Origin: Flavobacteriia bacterium | GTDB lineage: Bacteria > Bacteroidota > Bacteroidia > Flavobacteriales > Flavobacteriaceae | Length of the DNA: 52,414 bases | Direction: 5' to 3' | Assembly: GCA_013298525.1 (NCBI GenBank) | Contig: JAAFHW010000008.1 | Coordinates: 1 to 52,414 of the forward strand | Part shown: positions 25,089-34,159 of the stretch, piece by piece | Layout of the letters: every line of letters begins with the position of its first letter | Numbering within the stretch: the first letter of the stretch is position 1 | Made by a program: the position numbers and the translations under genes | The notes under the pieces: model-generated | What the model was told of the DNA's origin: nothing | Database searches by the model: none | Seen by the model: only the letters and a program-made list of their open reading frames with translations

Positions 25089-28037
25089 TTAAAAATTTAC
25101 ATTACATCCAAGTACAAACATTCTCGCTCTTGGGTAAATTGTTTGATCAATACCAGATAAAATTTCAGGATCTAAACCTTTGTATTTACTAATGATAAGT
25201 GCATTTTGTACACCAAAACTTAGTCTAGCAGTAGTTGCATTACCGAATGGCTCTGCAAAGCTATATCCAAAACTAATATTATCTAACTTAATAAATGAAG
25301 CGTCTTTAACATAATGGTCTGAGAAATATCTATTATTTCCTTCATTAACGAATCCTGTTTCAAAGAAAGATGGGTTAATATTGTTTAATGGTGTAATTTG
25401 ACTAATTGAGTTGTCTAAATAACCATAAGATGAACCATTGTTATCATAGATATAGTTTCCTAAACTTGCTCTCCAAGACATTGACATATCCCATTTTTTA
25501 TAATTAAATGTAGACATTAAACCAAATGTAAAATCAGCATAAGGTTGTTTGTATTGGTACATATCTTTTGGTGTGATTAAACCATCTCCATTTCTATCAA
25601 CATAAACACCTTCTAATGGTTTACCATCTGTTCCATAAACTTGCTCATATACATAAAATGCATTTGGAGCAAAACCTGTTGAATTAATTTGAATTGTGTT
25701 ACCAACACCTCCTCTAATTCCTCCTGTAAAGAAACCTGGAGACGCTGTTCCATCAAGTGCAGTAGCAGTAATTTTTCTGTCTTGGTAATTTGCATTGAAA
25801 TTAATATTCCAATTTAAATCAGTAGATTTTAAAACATCAAAATTCAAACCAAGCTCAATACCTTTAACCTCTAAGTTACCAAAGTTTCTTGGTCCAAAAT
25901 TTGTTAAATTTGCTCCATCAGGATAAGCAACAAATGCTAATAAGTCTTTAGATTCTTTTTGATAAACATCTAAAGTACCTTTTACTTTTCTGAATAATTC
26001 AAAATCTAAACCTGCATTGTAAGTAGTAGTTTCTTCCCATTTAACGGTGTTAGAATAAAATGAAGGTCTAACTGTTGTTACAAATGTGTTTCCGAATTGA
26101 TATTGTGCTTGTGGATTTCCTGCTACATATTGAGGTATGTATGAGAAACTAGTTGATAATTCTTGTTGACCTGTAACTCCCCATCCTAATCTTAATTTTA
26201 AGTTAGTTAAAGATTTACTATCTTTCAAGAAGCTTTCGTTAGAAACATTCCAAGCAAATGCAGCTCCTGGGAATATTCCAGATCTTACATCTTTGAAGAA
26301 GTTGTTAGTGATATCATTTCTTAAGTTTAATGTTAATAGGTATTTATTGTCAAAACCTACATTAGCTCTTCCGAAGTAAGATTCTAACTTACTAACAGGA
26401 CTTGTAAATGTATTTAAAGAATTGATAACATTAGCAGGATTTCTTAATTCTCCTGAACCGTAACCAACATTATTTCTCTCATAATAAGTATGACCTGCAG
26501 TAACATCAACATTTAATTTTCCAAAAGCTTTAGTATAATTTACATAGGCATCAAGCGCTGTATTGGTTCTGTTGTTCCAAAACTCGCTATATCTTCCTAA
26601 ATTATTAGTGCCATTGAAAAATCCATTAATACTTTGTGCACTTAATTCATTTCTTCCTTTTGATTGTTCTCTATCGATACCTGCTAAAACTGTAAACTTT
26701 AACTCAGGCAAGAAATGTAATTTATAATCTAATTGTACATTACCATAGTAACGGTATCTTTTTGTTTGGTTATTTCTTTGTTGCAAAGCAGCAACTGGGT
26801 TGTCTGTTGCCAAGAAGTTAGGATTATTAGAACCATCTAACCACTCAAAATAACCTCCAAATTGTTGATTATTAACTGTAACAGGTTGAGTTGGATCAAA
26901 ATTAATAGCACTACTAATTGCTCCTTCATCTGCAAATCTTTCTTTTACAACAGAAAAGTTACCATTAATTGCAATTTTTAAATGATCTTTAAATAAAGAC
27001 GGATTTAATCTAAGTGATGCGGTTGTTCTATCAAACTTAGAAGTTTCTAAAATACCAGGTATATAAGTATGACCATAAGTAAACGATGTTGGTAATTTAC
27101 CAAACAAAGCTCCTCTCAAACCTACATTATTATCAATAGAAACAGAATTTGAGAAAATCTCTTCTTGCCAATCTGTATTAGAATTACCTAATCTAGCCAA
27201 TCTAGAAGGCGCAATGTTGTATTGAGCAATATTAGCAGGATTAGTCATAAAACTTCTAAAATCAGCAGCTGAAGTAGTGTTGATTTTTTCTGCTAAAGTA
27301 TTAACTGTAAAAGTAGTTCCAACAGAAACCTTTAAAGCTCCTTTTGCTCCTTTTTTAGTAGTAACCAAAATAACACCATTAGATCCTCTGTTACCATAAA
27401 TCGCAGTAGCAGATGCATCTTTTAAGATTGATATGTTCTCAATATCATTTGGATTAATTGTTTGTAAATTTCCATCAATTGGCAATCCATCTAACACAAT
27501 TAAAGGGTCGTTAGAAGCTTGAAGTGAAGCTCCACCACGAATTCTAATAGCAGCGCCATCTCCTGGACGACCTCCTTGTGTTACAACAACACCGGCAACA
27601 CGACCATTTAATAAAGATTCAGTGTTTGAATTAAATCCTTTGTTGAAATCTTTTGTTGTTAATAAATCTACAGCACCTGTAGCATCTTTTTTCTTAACAG
27701 CTCCATAACCAACTTGTACTACAACTTCTTGTAATACGTTAGCCTCTTCTGTCATAGAAACAGCAATAGATTTTTGACCAGCGAAAGTAATGGTTTCGTT
27801 TTTGTAACCAATAAAAGAAAACACTAATTTGTCTCCATTTTTAATTTTGGTTAATTTAAACTTTCCATCAAAATCAGTTGATGTACCCACTTGGGTACCT
27901 TGAACAATTACATTTACTCCTGGAATCGGTTGATTTGATTTTGAATCAACAACAACTCCTTCCACAGTGGTTTGAGCCAAAACACTTAATGGGAGCATTA
28001 GCAATAAAAATAACAACTTTTTATAAATTGTTTTCAT
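25089..28037 (-). CDS. SusC/RagA-family TonB-linked outer-membrane importer (982 aa)
   Basis: The energised channel for maltooligosaccharides in the outer membrane. Residues 1-21 form a signal peptide. A carboxypeptidase-like regulatory domain (about 23-100) includes GVVVDSKSNQPIPGVNVIV. The TonB plug (about 115-235) carries the SusC signature LIVLDGLPIDG...NDIENISILKDASATAIYG. The beta-barrel ends in phenylalanine (GCNVNF), the usual outer-membrane terminus. It is the first gene of the minus arm of the glucan locus and is transcribed away from the LacI-type regulator. The shared 226-base gap holds the operator palindrome. I found no convincing -7 box for it. Confidence 0.95.
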   Translation of the reverse strand: MKTIYKKLLFLLLMLPLSVLAQTTVEGVVVDSKSNQPIPGVNVIVQGTQVGTSTDFDGKFKLTKIKNGDKLVFSFIGYKNETITFAGQKSIAVSMTEEANVLQEVVVQVGYGAVKKKDATGAVDLLTTKDFNKGFNSNTESLLNGRVAGVVVTQGGRPGDGAAIRIRGGASLQASNDPLIVLDGLPIDGNLQTINPNDIENISILKDASATAIYGNRGSNGVILVTTKKGAKGALKVSVGTTFTVNTLAEKINTTSAADFRSFMTNPANIAQYNIAPSRLARLGNSNTDWQEEIFSNSVSIDNNVGLRGALFGKLPTSFTYGHTYIPGILETSKFDRTTASLRLNPSLFKDHLKIAINGNFSVVKERFADEGAISSAINFDPTQPVTVNNQQFGGYFEWLDGSNNPNFLATDNPVAALQQRNNQTKRYRYYGNVQLDYKLHFLPELKFTVLAGIDREQSKGRNELSAQSINGFFNGTNNLGRYSEFWNNRTNTALDAYVNYTKAFGKLNVDVTAGHTYYERNNVGYGSGELRNPANVINSLNTFTSPVSKLESYFGRANVGFDNKYLLTLNLRNDITNNFFKDVRSGIFPGAAFAWNVSNESFLKDSKSLTNLKLRLGWGVTGQQELSTSFSYIPQYVAGNPQAQYQFGNTFVTTVRPSFYSNTVKWEETTTYNAGLDFELFRKVKGTLDVYQKESKDLLAFVAYPDGANLTNFGPRNFGNLEVKGIELGLNFDVLKSTDLNWNINFNANYQDRKITATALDGTASPGFFTGGIRGGVGNTIQINSTGFAPNAFYVYEQVYGTDGKPLEGVYVDRNGDGLITPKDMYQYKQPYADFTFGLMSTFNYKKWDMSMSWRASLGNYIYDNNGSSYGYLDNSISQITPLNNINPSFFETGFVNEGNNRYFSDHYVKDASFIKLDNISFGYSFAEPFGNATTARLSFGVQNALIISKYKGLDPEILSGIDQTIYPRARMFVLGCNVNF

Positions 28038-28145
28038 ACATTTTGTTTAGGTTAATAAATTTGTTTTTTGCTTATACTTTAACTTCGAATGTTAAATTTA
28101 AGATAAATTTTCAGATAAAAAAATGACACCTTAATATAATGTTAC

Positions 28146-28159
28146 CGAAAACGTTTTCG
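28146..28159. promoter_or_regulatory. LacI-type operator (perfect 14-bp palindrome)
   Basis: CGAAAACGTTTTCG is fully self-complementary with the central CG typical of LacI/GalR operators. It sits in the divergent gap, 108 bases upstream of the SusC start and 104 bases upstream of the regulator start. The obvious ligand is the adjacent LacI-family protein. A close copy lies at 29307-29320. Confidence 0.85.
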
Positions 28160-28201
28160 TGTTGAAAACTTTCTGAATATTTCATATTTTTTGTTACAAA
28201 A

Positions 28202-28232
28202 TTGATAGTATAAAAAAATAAATATATCTTTA
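28202..28232 (+). promoter_or_regulatory. Possible promoter of the LacI-type regulator
   Basis: TTG at 28202-28204, a 20-base spacer and TATCTTTA at 28225-28232 (one mismatch to TAnnTTTG) lie 31 bases before the ATG at 28264. It is a weak match. Confidence 0.35.
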
Positions 28233-28263
28233 TTGAAAATTAAACATTTATCAAAATCACATA

Positions 28264-29286
28264 ATGAGAAGAAAAGTCACTTTAAAGCAAATTGCCAAGG
28301 AATTAGATGTATCAATTTCAACAGTTTCAAAATCATTAAGAGACAGCTCGGAAATAAGTGAAGATACCCGTCAAAAAGTACAAGCTTTTGCTAAATTATA
28401 CAACTACAAACCCAATAATATTGCTTTAAGTTTAAAGAATAGAAAATCTAAAACTATCTGCATAATAATCCCTGAAATTATTCATCATTTTTTTGCAACT
28501 GTAATTAGTGGTGTTGAACATGTGGCTAATGAAAACGGATACAATGTAATTGTTTGCCTTTCTGACGAATCATTTGATAAAGAGGTAATTAACATGGAAA
28601 TGTTAGCCAATGGAAGCATTGACGGATTCATCATGTCATTATCAAAAGAAACCCAACAAAAAAGAGATTTTCATCATATTACAGAAGTAATTAGTCAAGG
28701 AATGCCAGTAGTAATGTTTGATAGAATTACAAACGATATTCTTTGCGACAAAGTAATTATTGACGACAACTTAGCTGCTTTCAACGCAACTCAATTTCTA
28801 ATCGATAAAGGATTTAAAAAAATTGCGTTATTAACAACCGTAGATTATGTTAGTGTTGGGAAATTAAGAACTGAAGGTTACATCAAAGCTTTAAAAACTA
28901 ATGATCTTAAAGTGGATGAAAATTTAATTGTTAAAATAGAAGATACCGACAACTTTGAAAATCAAATCGAAAACTTAGTACTAAACAATGACTTAGATGC
29001 TATTTTCGCAGTAAACGAAATTTTTGCAGTAACCGCAATTAAAGTTGCGACACGATTAGGAAAATCAGTTCCAAATGATGTTTCTGTAATTGGTTTTACC
29101 GATGGAATTATCTCTAAATATTCTTCACCTTCCATTACTACTGTTAGTCAAAATGGTGTAAAAATGGGTGAAAAAGCAGCAAGAATGCTTCTCGAAAAAC
29201 TTGAAATCGAAGAAGAAGATTACGAGGAACAATACAAAACAGAAGTAATTGAAACCGAGCTAGTTGAGAGAGAATCTACAAAATAA
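28264..29286 (+). CDS. LacI/GalR-family transcriptional regulator (340 aa)
   Basis: A DNA-binding sugar-responsive regulator. The N-terminal helix-turn-helix (residues about 5-25, VTLKQIAKELDVSISTVSK) and the hinge region NNIALSLKNRKS (about 52-63) match LacI/GalR proteins. The periplasmic-binding-protein-like effector domain spans about 64-335, including DAIFAVNEIFAVTAI and NDVSVIGFTDG. It is divergent from susC and precedes the transporter/phosphorylase operon. A perfect palindromic operator lies upstream and a near copy downstream, both with the TTTCG/CGAAA arms usual for the family. Whether it represses or activates, and whether maltose or a phosphorylated sugar is the signal, cannot be told. 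Bacteroides uses the unrelated SusR for the same job. Confidence 0.93.
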   Translation: MRRKVTLKQIAKELDVSISTVSKSLRDSSEISEDTRQKVQAFAKLYNYKPNNIALSLKNRKSKTICIIIPEIIHHFFATVISGVEHVANENGYNVIVCLSDESFDKEVINMEMLANGSIDGFIMSLSKETQQKRDFHHITEVISQGMPVVMFDRITNDILCDKVIIDDNLAAFNATQFLIDKGFKKIALLTTVDYVSVGKLRTEGYIKALKTNDLKVDENLIVKIEDTDNFENQIENLVLNNDLDAIFAVNEIFAVTAIKVATRLGKSVPNDVSVIGFTDGIISKYSSPSITTVSQNGVKMGEKAARMLLEKLEIEEEDYEEQYKTEVIETELVERESTK

Positions 29287-29306
29287 CTTCAAAAATTTTA
29301 TCAACA

Positions 29307-29320
29307 AAAAAACGTTTTCG
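29307..29320. promoter_or_regulatory. Second LacI-type operator, ahead of the transporter operon
   Basis: AAAAAACGTTTTCG matches 12 of 14 positions of the perfect palindrome at 28146-28159, including the whole central ACGTTTTCG. The two mismatches are the outermost left bases. It lies 20 bases after the regulator stop and about 157 bases before the transporter ATG. A further half-site, CGAAAAC, is at 29411-29417. Confidence 0.7.
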
Positions 29321-29340
29321 TTACTCATTTATTCAAATTT

Positions 29341-29368
29341 CTGAAATCTGAAATCTGAAATCTGAAAT
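29341..29368. repeat. Short tandem repeat, four copies of CTGAAAT
   Basis: A 7-base unit is repeated four times without interruption in the gap between the regulator and the transporter. No coding role is possible here. Copy number of such runs can vary by slippage. Confidence 0.9.
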
Positions 29369-29375
29369 TTTTAAA

Positions 29376-29383
29376 TATCTTTA
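29376..29383 (+). promoter_or_regulatory. Possible -7 element for the transporter operon
   Basis: TATCTTTA differs from TAnnTTTG only in the last base and lies 56 bases after the second operator. It would give a leader of about 88 bases that contains the hairpins at 29432-29477. The upstream box is not evident. Confidence 0.3.
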
Positions 29384-29431
29384 CCGAATCAAAGCTTATA
29401 CTTTTTACTTCGAAAACAAAAAATAAGTTTT

Positions 29432-29477
29432 GATAAGCATCGCGCTTATCGTATTTCTAATCAATAAATTACGATAA
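29432..29477 (+). promoter_or_regulatory. Overlapping alternative hairpins at the transporter start codon
   Basis: Hairpin A pairs GATAAGC (29432-29438) with GCTTATC (29444-29450). Hairpin B pairs TTATCGTA (29446-29453) with TACGATAA (29470-29477), whose last A is the first base of the start codon. A and B share 29446-29450, so they exclude each other; B would hide the start codon. The pairing is read directly; a switch function is inference. Confidence 0.5.
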
Positions 29478-31006
29478 TGGAAAAGCGTAAGTTAAGTTTC
29501 TGGCAAATTTGGAACATGAGTTTCGGATTTCTAGGGATACAAATGGGTTTTGCCCTTCAGAATTCTAATGTAAGTAGAATATTTCAAACACTTGGTGCAG
29601 AAATTGATGACATACCAATTCTTTGGGTTGCCGCTCCAATGACTGGATTAATAATTCAGCCAATTATCGGATATTTTTCAGATAGAACATGGACTAAATT
29701 GGGCCGAAGAAAACCTTATTTTCTTGCTGGTGCAATTTTGGCTTCAGCCGCTTTGTTTATAATGCCAAATTCTCCTATGTTATGGTTTGCGGCAGGTATG
29801 TTATGGATTATGGATGCATCAATAAATGTTTCAATGGAACCTTTTCGTGCATTTGTAGGTGACAATTTACCTGATTCACAAAGAACTACAGGTTTTGCTA
29901 TGCAAAGTTTCTTTATTGGAATTGGTGCTTACTTTGCTTCTAAACTTCCATTAATTTTTACTCATTTTGGAGTAAGCAATACAGCGCCATTGGGAATCAT
30001 TCCAGACTCAGTTAAATATTCATTTTATTTTGGTGGAATTGCTTTTCTTGTAACAGTTTTATGGACAGTTTTAACTTCTAAAGAATATTCACCTGAAGAG
30101 TTAGAAGCTTTTGAAAACCATAACAAAGAAACTTACCAAAAAGAAACGCATTCAAAAGAATGGTTTTTAGCTAATGGTAAATCACATTTAAGTAAAGGAT
30201 TATTATTTTTAGTTATAAGTGCATTATTCTCTTTTGCCATTTATAATTATGACTTGAAAAAAGATTTATACGTTCTTTCTATTGGACTAATTGGTCTTGG
30301 CGGAATAGCTATGTTAATTTCTGGCTTGATGCAAAAAGCTAGTAAAACTGAAAATGGTTTTGTTACTATCATGAATGATTTTCAGTTTATGCCAAAAATC
30401 ATGAAACAATTGGCTTGGGTTCAATTCTTTTCATGGTTTGCACTTTTTTCAATGTGGATTTACACGACACTTGCCGTTACACAACACATTTACAAAACAA
30501 CAGATACAACTTCTGAAGCATACAACATTGGCGCAAATCAAGTTGGCGAAATGTTTGCAAATTATAATTTAATTGCAGCACTAGCAGCTTTTCTTTTACC
30601 ATTATTAGCAAAATATACAAGTAGAAAATTCACCCATTTCATTGCATTAGTTTGCGGAGGATTAGGTTTAATTTCTGTTTATTTTATTTCTGAACCAACA
30701 GTTTTCACAATGGAATGGCTTCCAATGATTGGAGTTGGTATTGCTTGGGCAAGTATTTTATCAATTCCTTATGCAATGCTTTCTGGTTCATTACCTTCAA
30801 GCAAAATGGGTTATTACATGGGAGTTTTTAACTTTTTTATTGTAATTCCTCAATTAGTTGCCGCATCAATTTTAGGATTTTTAGTGTCCAGATTTTTTAA
30901 CAGTGAACCGATTTACGCTTTATTAATTGGCGGATCATCAATGATTCTTGCCGGAATAATTGCTTTGACAATTAATGACGAATCGAAAATTAATCTAAAT
31001 GAATAA
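29477..31006 (+). CDS. MFS sugar transporter, SLC45/sucrose-carrier-like (509 aa)
   Basis: Inner-membrane carrier expected to move maltose or short maltodextrins into the cytoplasm, probably with protons. About 12 hydrophobic segments are visible. The loop between helices 2 and 3 reads SDRTWTKLGRRKPYF (about residues 68-82), the form found in sucrose/maltose carriers of the SLC45/GPH-like branch. A central cytoplasmic loop rich in charged residues (about 205-235) separates the halves. The ORF overlaps the next gene, beta-phosphoglucomutase, by 8 bases, which ties it to maltose catabolism. The ATG sits in a possible start-codon hairpin. Specificity is inferred from the neighbours. Confidence 0.9.
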   Translation: MEKRKLSFWQIWNMSFGFLGIQMGFALQNSNVSRIFQTLGAEIDDIPILWVAAPMTGLIIQPIIGYFSDRTWTKLGRRKPYFLAGAILASAALFIMPNSPMLWFAAGMLWIMDASINVSMEPFRAFVGDNLPDSQRTTGFAMQSFFIGIGAYFASKLPLIFTHFGVSNTAPLGIIPDSVKYSFYFGGIAFLVTVLWTVLTSKEYSPEELEAFENHNKETYQKETHSKEWFLANGKSHLSKGLLFLVISALFSFAIYNYDLKKDLYVLSIGLIGLGGIAMLISGLMQKASKTENGFVTIMNDFQFMPKIMKQLAWVQFFSWFALFSMWIYTTLAVTQHIYKTTDTTSEAYNIGANQVGEMFANYNLIAALAAFLLPLLAKYTSRKFTHFIALVCGGLGLISVYFISEPTVFTMEWLPMIGVGIAWASILSIPYAMLSGSLPSSKMGYYMGVFNFFIVIPQLVAASILGFLVSRFFNSEPIYALLIGGSSMILAGIIALTINDESKINLNE

Positions 31007-31655
31007 CAAAAAAGCATTTATATTCGACCTTGACGGAGTAATTGTTGACACAGCAAAATATCATTTTTTGGCGTGGCAAAAATTAGCTCAAGAACTAGGC
31101 ATCGAATTTACACCCGAACATAACGAAGAATTAAAAGGAGTGAGTCGCGTTCGTTCTCTTGATATTATTTTAGAGCTTGGAGAAATTCAAGCTTCTCAAG
31201 AAGACAAAAACAAATGGCTTATTCAAAAAAACGAAGATTATCTATCCTATTTGGTAGATATTGATGAAAGTGAAATTTTACCAGGTGTACTTCCTGTATT
31301 GCACTATTTAAAAGATAAAAATCAACTAATTGCATTAGGTTCTGCAAGTAAAAACGCAAGACCAATTTTAGAAAAAACAGGGATTCTAAATCTATTTGAT
31401 GCAATCGTTGATGGAAATGATGTTTCCAATGCAAAACCTGATCCAGAAGTATTTCTTCAAGCAGCAAAAAAATTAGGTGCAACCAATGAAAATTCAATTG
31501 TTTTTGAAGATTCAGTTGCAGGAATTCAAGCCGCTAATATTGCAAATATGACCAGCATTGGAATTGGTGAAGCAGCAACATTACACGAAGCAAAATATAT
31601 ATTTAAAGATTTTACATTTATTGATGTTTCATTCGTTGAATCATTGATAAATTAG
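30999..31655 (+). CDS. pgmB: Beta-phosphoglucomutase (218 aa)
   Basis: Converts beta-glucose-1-phosphate, the product of inverting maltose phosphorylase, to glucose-6-phosphate in the cytoplasm. It is a HAD-superfamily phosphomutase with nucleophile Asp10 and acid/base Asp12 in FDLDGVIVDTA. A helical cap (about 15-90) follows, then the Ser/Thr motif in ALGSASKNA (about 109-117), Lys in DVSNAKPDPEVF and the acidic motif VFEDSVAGIQAA (about 168-179). The length is typical. It overlaps the transporter gene by 8 bases and is followed by maltose phosphorylase after 95 bases of repeat-rich DNA. Confidence 0.94.
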   Translation: MNNKKAFIFDLDGVIVDTAKYHFLAWQKLAQELGIEFTPEHNEELKGVSRVRSLDIILELGEIQASQEDKNKWLIQKNEDYLSYLVDIDESEILPGVLPVLHYLKDKNQLIALGSASKNARPILEKTGILNLFDAIVDGNDVSNAKPDPEVFLQAAKKLGATNENSIVFEDSVAGIQAANIANMTSIGIGEAATLHEAKYIFKDFTFIDVSFVESLIN

Positions 31656-31685
31656 AAAAAAGAGAATAGAACATAGAGCATAGAT

Positions 31686-31739
31686 GTTTTAAAAGTTTAA
31701 CAATGAACTTTTAAACTTTAAACCTCTAAACTTTTAAAC
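31686..31739. repeat. Inverted and direct AACTTTTAAAC repeats between pgmB and the phosphorylase gene
   Basis: AACTTTTAAAC occurs twice (31706-31716 and 31729-31739), and GTTTTAAAAGTT at 31686-31697 is nearly its inverse. The segment could form competing AT-rich hairpins in the transcript. It is not related to the TTAAG-rich repeats further downstream. Confidence 0.7.
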
Positions 31740-31750
31740 TTAAAATAAAA

Positions 31751-34054
31751 ATGAACCAAGATTATATCAAAGCAGACAATTGGTCCATCATTGAAGAAGG
31801 ATTTGATGCAGAAAGAGTAAAATCGTCTGAAAGTTTATTCAGTATCGGAAACGGTGCTATGGGACAACGTGCCAATTTTGAAGAATACTATTCAGGCAAA
31901 ACATTTCAAGGAAGCTATATTGCAGGAATTTATTATCCTGACAAAACAAAAGTGGGTTGGTGGAAAAATGGATACCCTGAATATTTTGCAAAAGTATTAA
32001 ATGCTCCAAATTGGATTGGAATTGACATTGAAATAAACAATGAAGTTTTTGATTTGGCTAAGTGCAAAACTGTTGCCAATTTTAAACGTGAGTTGAATAT
32101 GAAAGAAGGTATTTATTATCGTTCTTTCTCTGCTACACTGCAAAACGGACTAGAAATTTCGGTTAAAGTAACTCGTTTTCTGTCATTAGATATTGACGAA
32201 CTAGGTGTGATTAATTTTGAGATCACTCCATTAAATGGTAATGCCAAAATTGTTTACAAACCTTATATTGATGCCGGCGTTCACAACGAAGATGCTAACT
32301 GGGAAGAGAAATTCTGGGAACCATTGAACGTTCAACATTCAAATAATGAAGCATTTGTTACAGCTAGGACTTTCAAAACGCATTTTACAGCAACAACTTT
32401 TATGCAAAATACAATTCTGTTGAACGGTTCCAACGTAAATGCTTCACCTATTAATATTGAAAAAAACAACGAAAAAGTTCAATTTTCGTATGAAATAAAT
32501 GTAGCTAAAGAACAAACTGCTACAATTCAAAAATTAGGTGGTTATACGGTTTCATTAAATCATGAAAACACACAAGTTGCTGCTCAAAATGTTATTGCCG
32601 AAGGTTTGAAAATTGGTTACTCAAATTTGAAAGAAAATCAGATTCAAGCTTGGGCAAAAATTTGGGAAATGAGCGACATTACTATTGATGGTGATGTAAA
32701 AGCTCAACAAGGAATTCGTTTCAACATTTTCCAATTAAACCAAACCTATTTAGGAAAAGATTCTCGTTTAAATATTGGTCCAAAAGGATTTACAGGTGAA
32801 AAATACGGTGGTTCTACGTATTGGGATACCGAAGCTTATTGCATTCCTTTCTATATGGCAACCAAAGACCAACAAGTAGCAAGAAATTTATTGACTTACC
32901 GATACAATCAATTGGATAAAGCGATTGAAAATGCAGGTAAATTAGGTTTCAAAAACGGAGCCGCTTTGTATCCGATGGTTACTATGAATGGCGAAGAATG
33001 TCATAACGAATGGGAAATCACTTTTGAAGAAATTCATAGAAACGGTGCGATTGCTTTTGCGATATTTAATTATCATAGATTCACAGGAGATTACTCTTAT
33101 ATTCCTGAAAAAGGATTAGAAGTTCTTATCGGAATTGCACGTTTTTGGCACCAAAGAGCAACCTACTCTACTTACAGAAATCAATACGTGATTCTTGGAG
33201 TAACTGGTCCGAATGAATATGAAAATAATGTGAATAATAATTTCTATACTAATTATTTAGCCAAATGGTGTATCGATTATGCCGTTGAACAAATTAATAA
33301 GGTAGAAAAAGAATATACTTCAGATTATTCTCGAATAATGAGTAAAGTGAATTTGGATAATGCAGAAATCGCACATTGGAAAGCAGTTGCTGATAATATG
33401 TATTTTCCTTACTCAAAAGAACATGATGTTTACTTACAACAAGATGGCTTCTTAGATAAAGAATTGGTAAAAGTGCACGATTTAGATAAAAGCCAACGTC
33501 CTATAAATCAAAAATGGTCTTGGGATAGAATCTTGCGTTCGCCATACATAAAACAAGCCGATACTTTACAAGGTTTTTATTTCTTTGAAGATCATTTTAC
33601 CAAAGAACAATTAGAAAAACATTTCGATTTTTACGAACCATTTACTGTTCATGAAAGTTCGCTTTCACCTTGCGTTCACTCTATTCAAGCAGCAACTCTT
33701 GATAGAATGGAACAAGCATACACTTTCTACTTAAGAACTTCTCGTTTAGATTTAGATGATTACAACAAAGAAGTAGAAGAAGGTTGTCACATCACATCAA
33801 TGGCCGGAACTTGGATGAGTATTGTAGAAGGTTTTGGTGGAATGAGAGTTAAAAACGACACCTTACATTTTGAACCAAAAATTCCTTCACAATGGCAAGG
33901 TTATTCGTTCAAAATAAACTTCAGAAATCAAATTTTAAAAGTTGAAGTGCAACAAAATGAAACGAAATTTTCATTAGAAGGAAGCAAAGAGATATCTGTT
34001 TTCGTGAATGGAAAAGAAGTTTTGGTGGAGCCGAATAGTTTGGTAACAGTATAA
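31751..34054 (+). CDS. Glycoside hydrolase family 65 maltose phosphorylase (767 aa)
   Basis: Cleaves maltose with phosphate into glucose and beta-glucose-1-phosphate in the cytoplasm. It has no signal peptide. An N-terminal beta-sandwich (about 10-270) is joined to an (alpha/alpha)6 barrel (about 310-690) and a small C-terminal beta domain. The catalytic acid is Glu489 in VTGPNEYENNVNNN, close to Glu487 of the Lactobacillus brevis enzyme. MNGEECHNEWEITFEEIHR (about 412-430) and HESSLSPCVHS near 636 are other family motifs. Trehalose, kojibiose and nigerose phosphorylases are in the same family. Maltose is favoured by the adjacent beta-phosphoglucomutase and alpha-glucan enzymes. Confidence 0.92.
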   Translation: MNQDYIKADNWSIIEEGFDAERVKSSESLFSIGNGAMGQRANFEEYYSGKTFQGSYIAGIYYPDKTKVGWWKNGYPEYFAKVLNAPNWIGIDIEINNEVFDLAKCKTVANFKRELNMKEGIYYRSFSATLQNGLEISVKVTRFLSLDIDELGVINFEITPLNGNAKIVYKPYIDAGVHNEDANWEEKFWEPLNVQHSNNEAFVTARTFKTHFTATTFMQNTILLNGSNVNASPINIEKNNEKVQFSYEINVAKEQTATIQKLGGYTVSLNHENTQVAAQNVIAEGLKIGYSNLKENQIQAWAKIWEMSDITIDGDVKAQQGIRFNIFQLNQTYLGKDSRLNIGPKGFTGEKYGGSTYWDTEAYCIPFYMATKDQQVARNLLTYRYNQLDKAIENAGKLGFKNGAALYPMVTMNGEECHNEWEITFEEIHRNGAIAFAIFNYHRFTGDYSYIPEKGLEVLIGIARFWHQRATYSTYRNQYVILGVTGPNEYENNVNNNFYTNYLAKWCIDYAVEQINKVEKEYTSDYSRIMSKVNLDNAEIAHWKAVADNMYFPYSKEHDVYLQQDGFLDKELVKVHDLDKSQRPINQKWSWDRILRSPYIKQADTLQGFYFFEDHFTKEQLEKHFDFYEPFTVHESSLSPCVHSIQAATLDRMEQAYTFYLRTSRLDLDDYNKEVEEGCHITSMAGTWMSIVEGFGGMRVKNDTLHFEPKIPSQWQGYSFKINFRNQILKVEVQQNETKFSLEGSKEISVFVNGKEVLVEPNSLVTV

Positions 34055-34080
34055 TTTTTTTTAAACTATTTTATAAATTC

Positions 34081-34143
34081 AACCATTAAGGTATTAAGTT
34101 TCATTAAGTTTTTTTCTTAATTTTCTTAATACCTTTATGATTT
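34081..34143. repeat. Palindromic repeat unit P1, upstream of the GxxExxY gene
   Basis: The left arm 34081-34108 and right arm 34116-34143 are imperfect inverse copies sharing AAGGTATTAAG and ATTAAG, with a T-rich loop. The left arm matches 27 of 28 bases of 37378-37405 and matches, in inverse orientation, most of 34567-34597. Confidence 0.85.
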
Positions 34144-34159
34144 ATAAAAAATATTCAAA

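Noticed and set aside
28038-28145. A consensus -7 box for susC
   Set aside because: The closest candidates on the minus strand, such as TATCTTAA, have two mismatches to TAnnTTTG, so none is listed.
29341-29368. Possible CRISPR array
   Set aside because: The unit is 7 bases with no spacers, and no cas genes are present.
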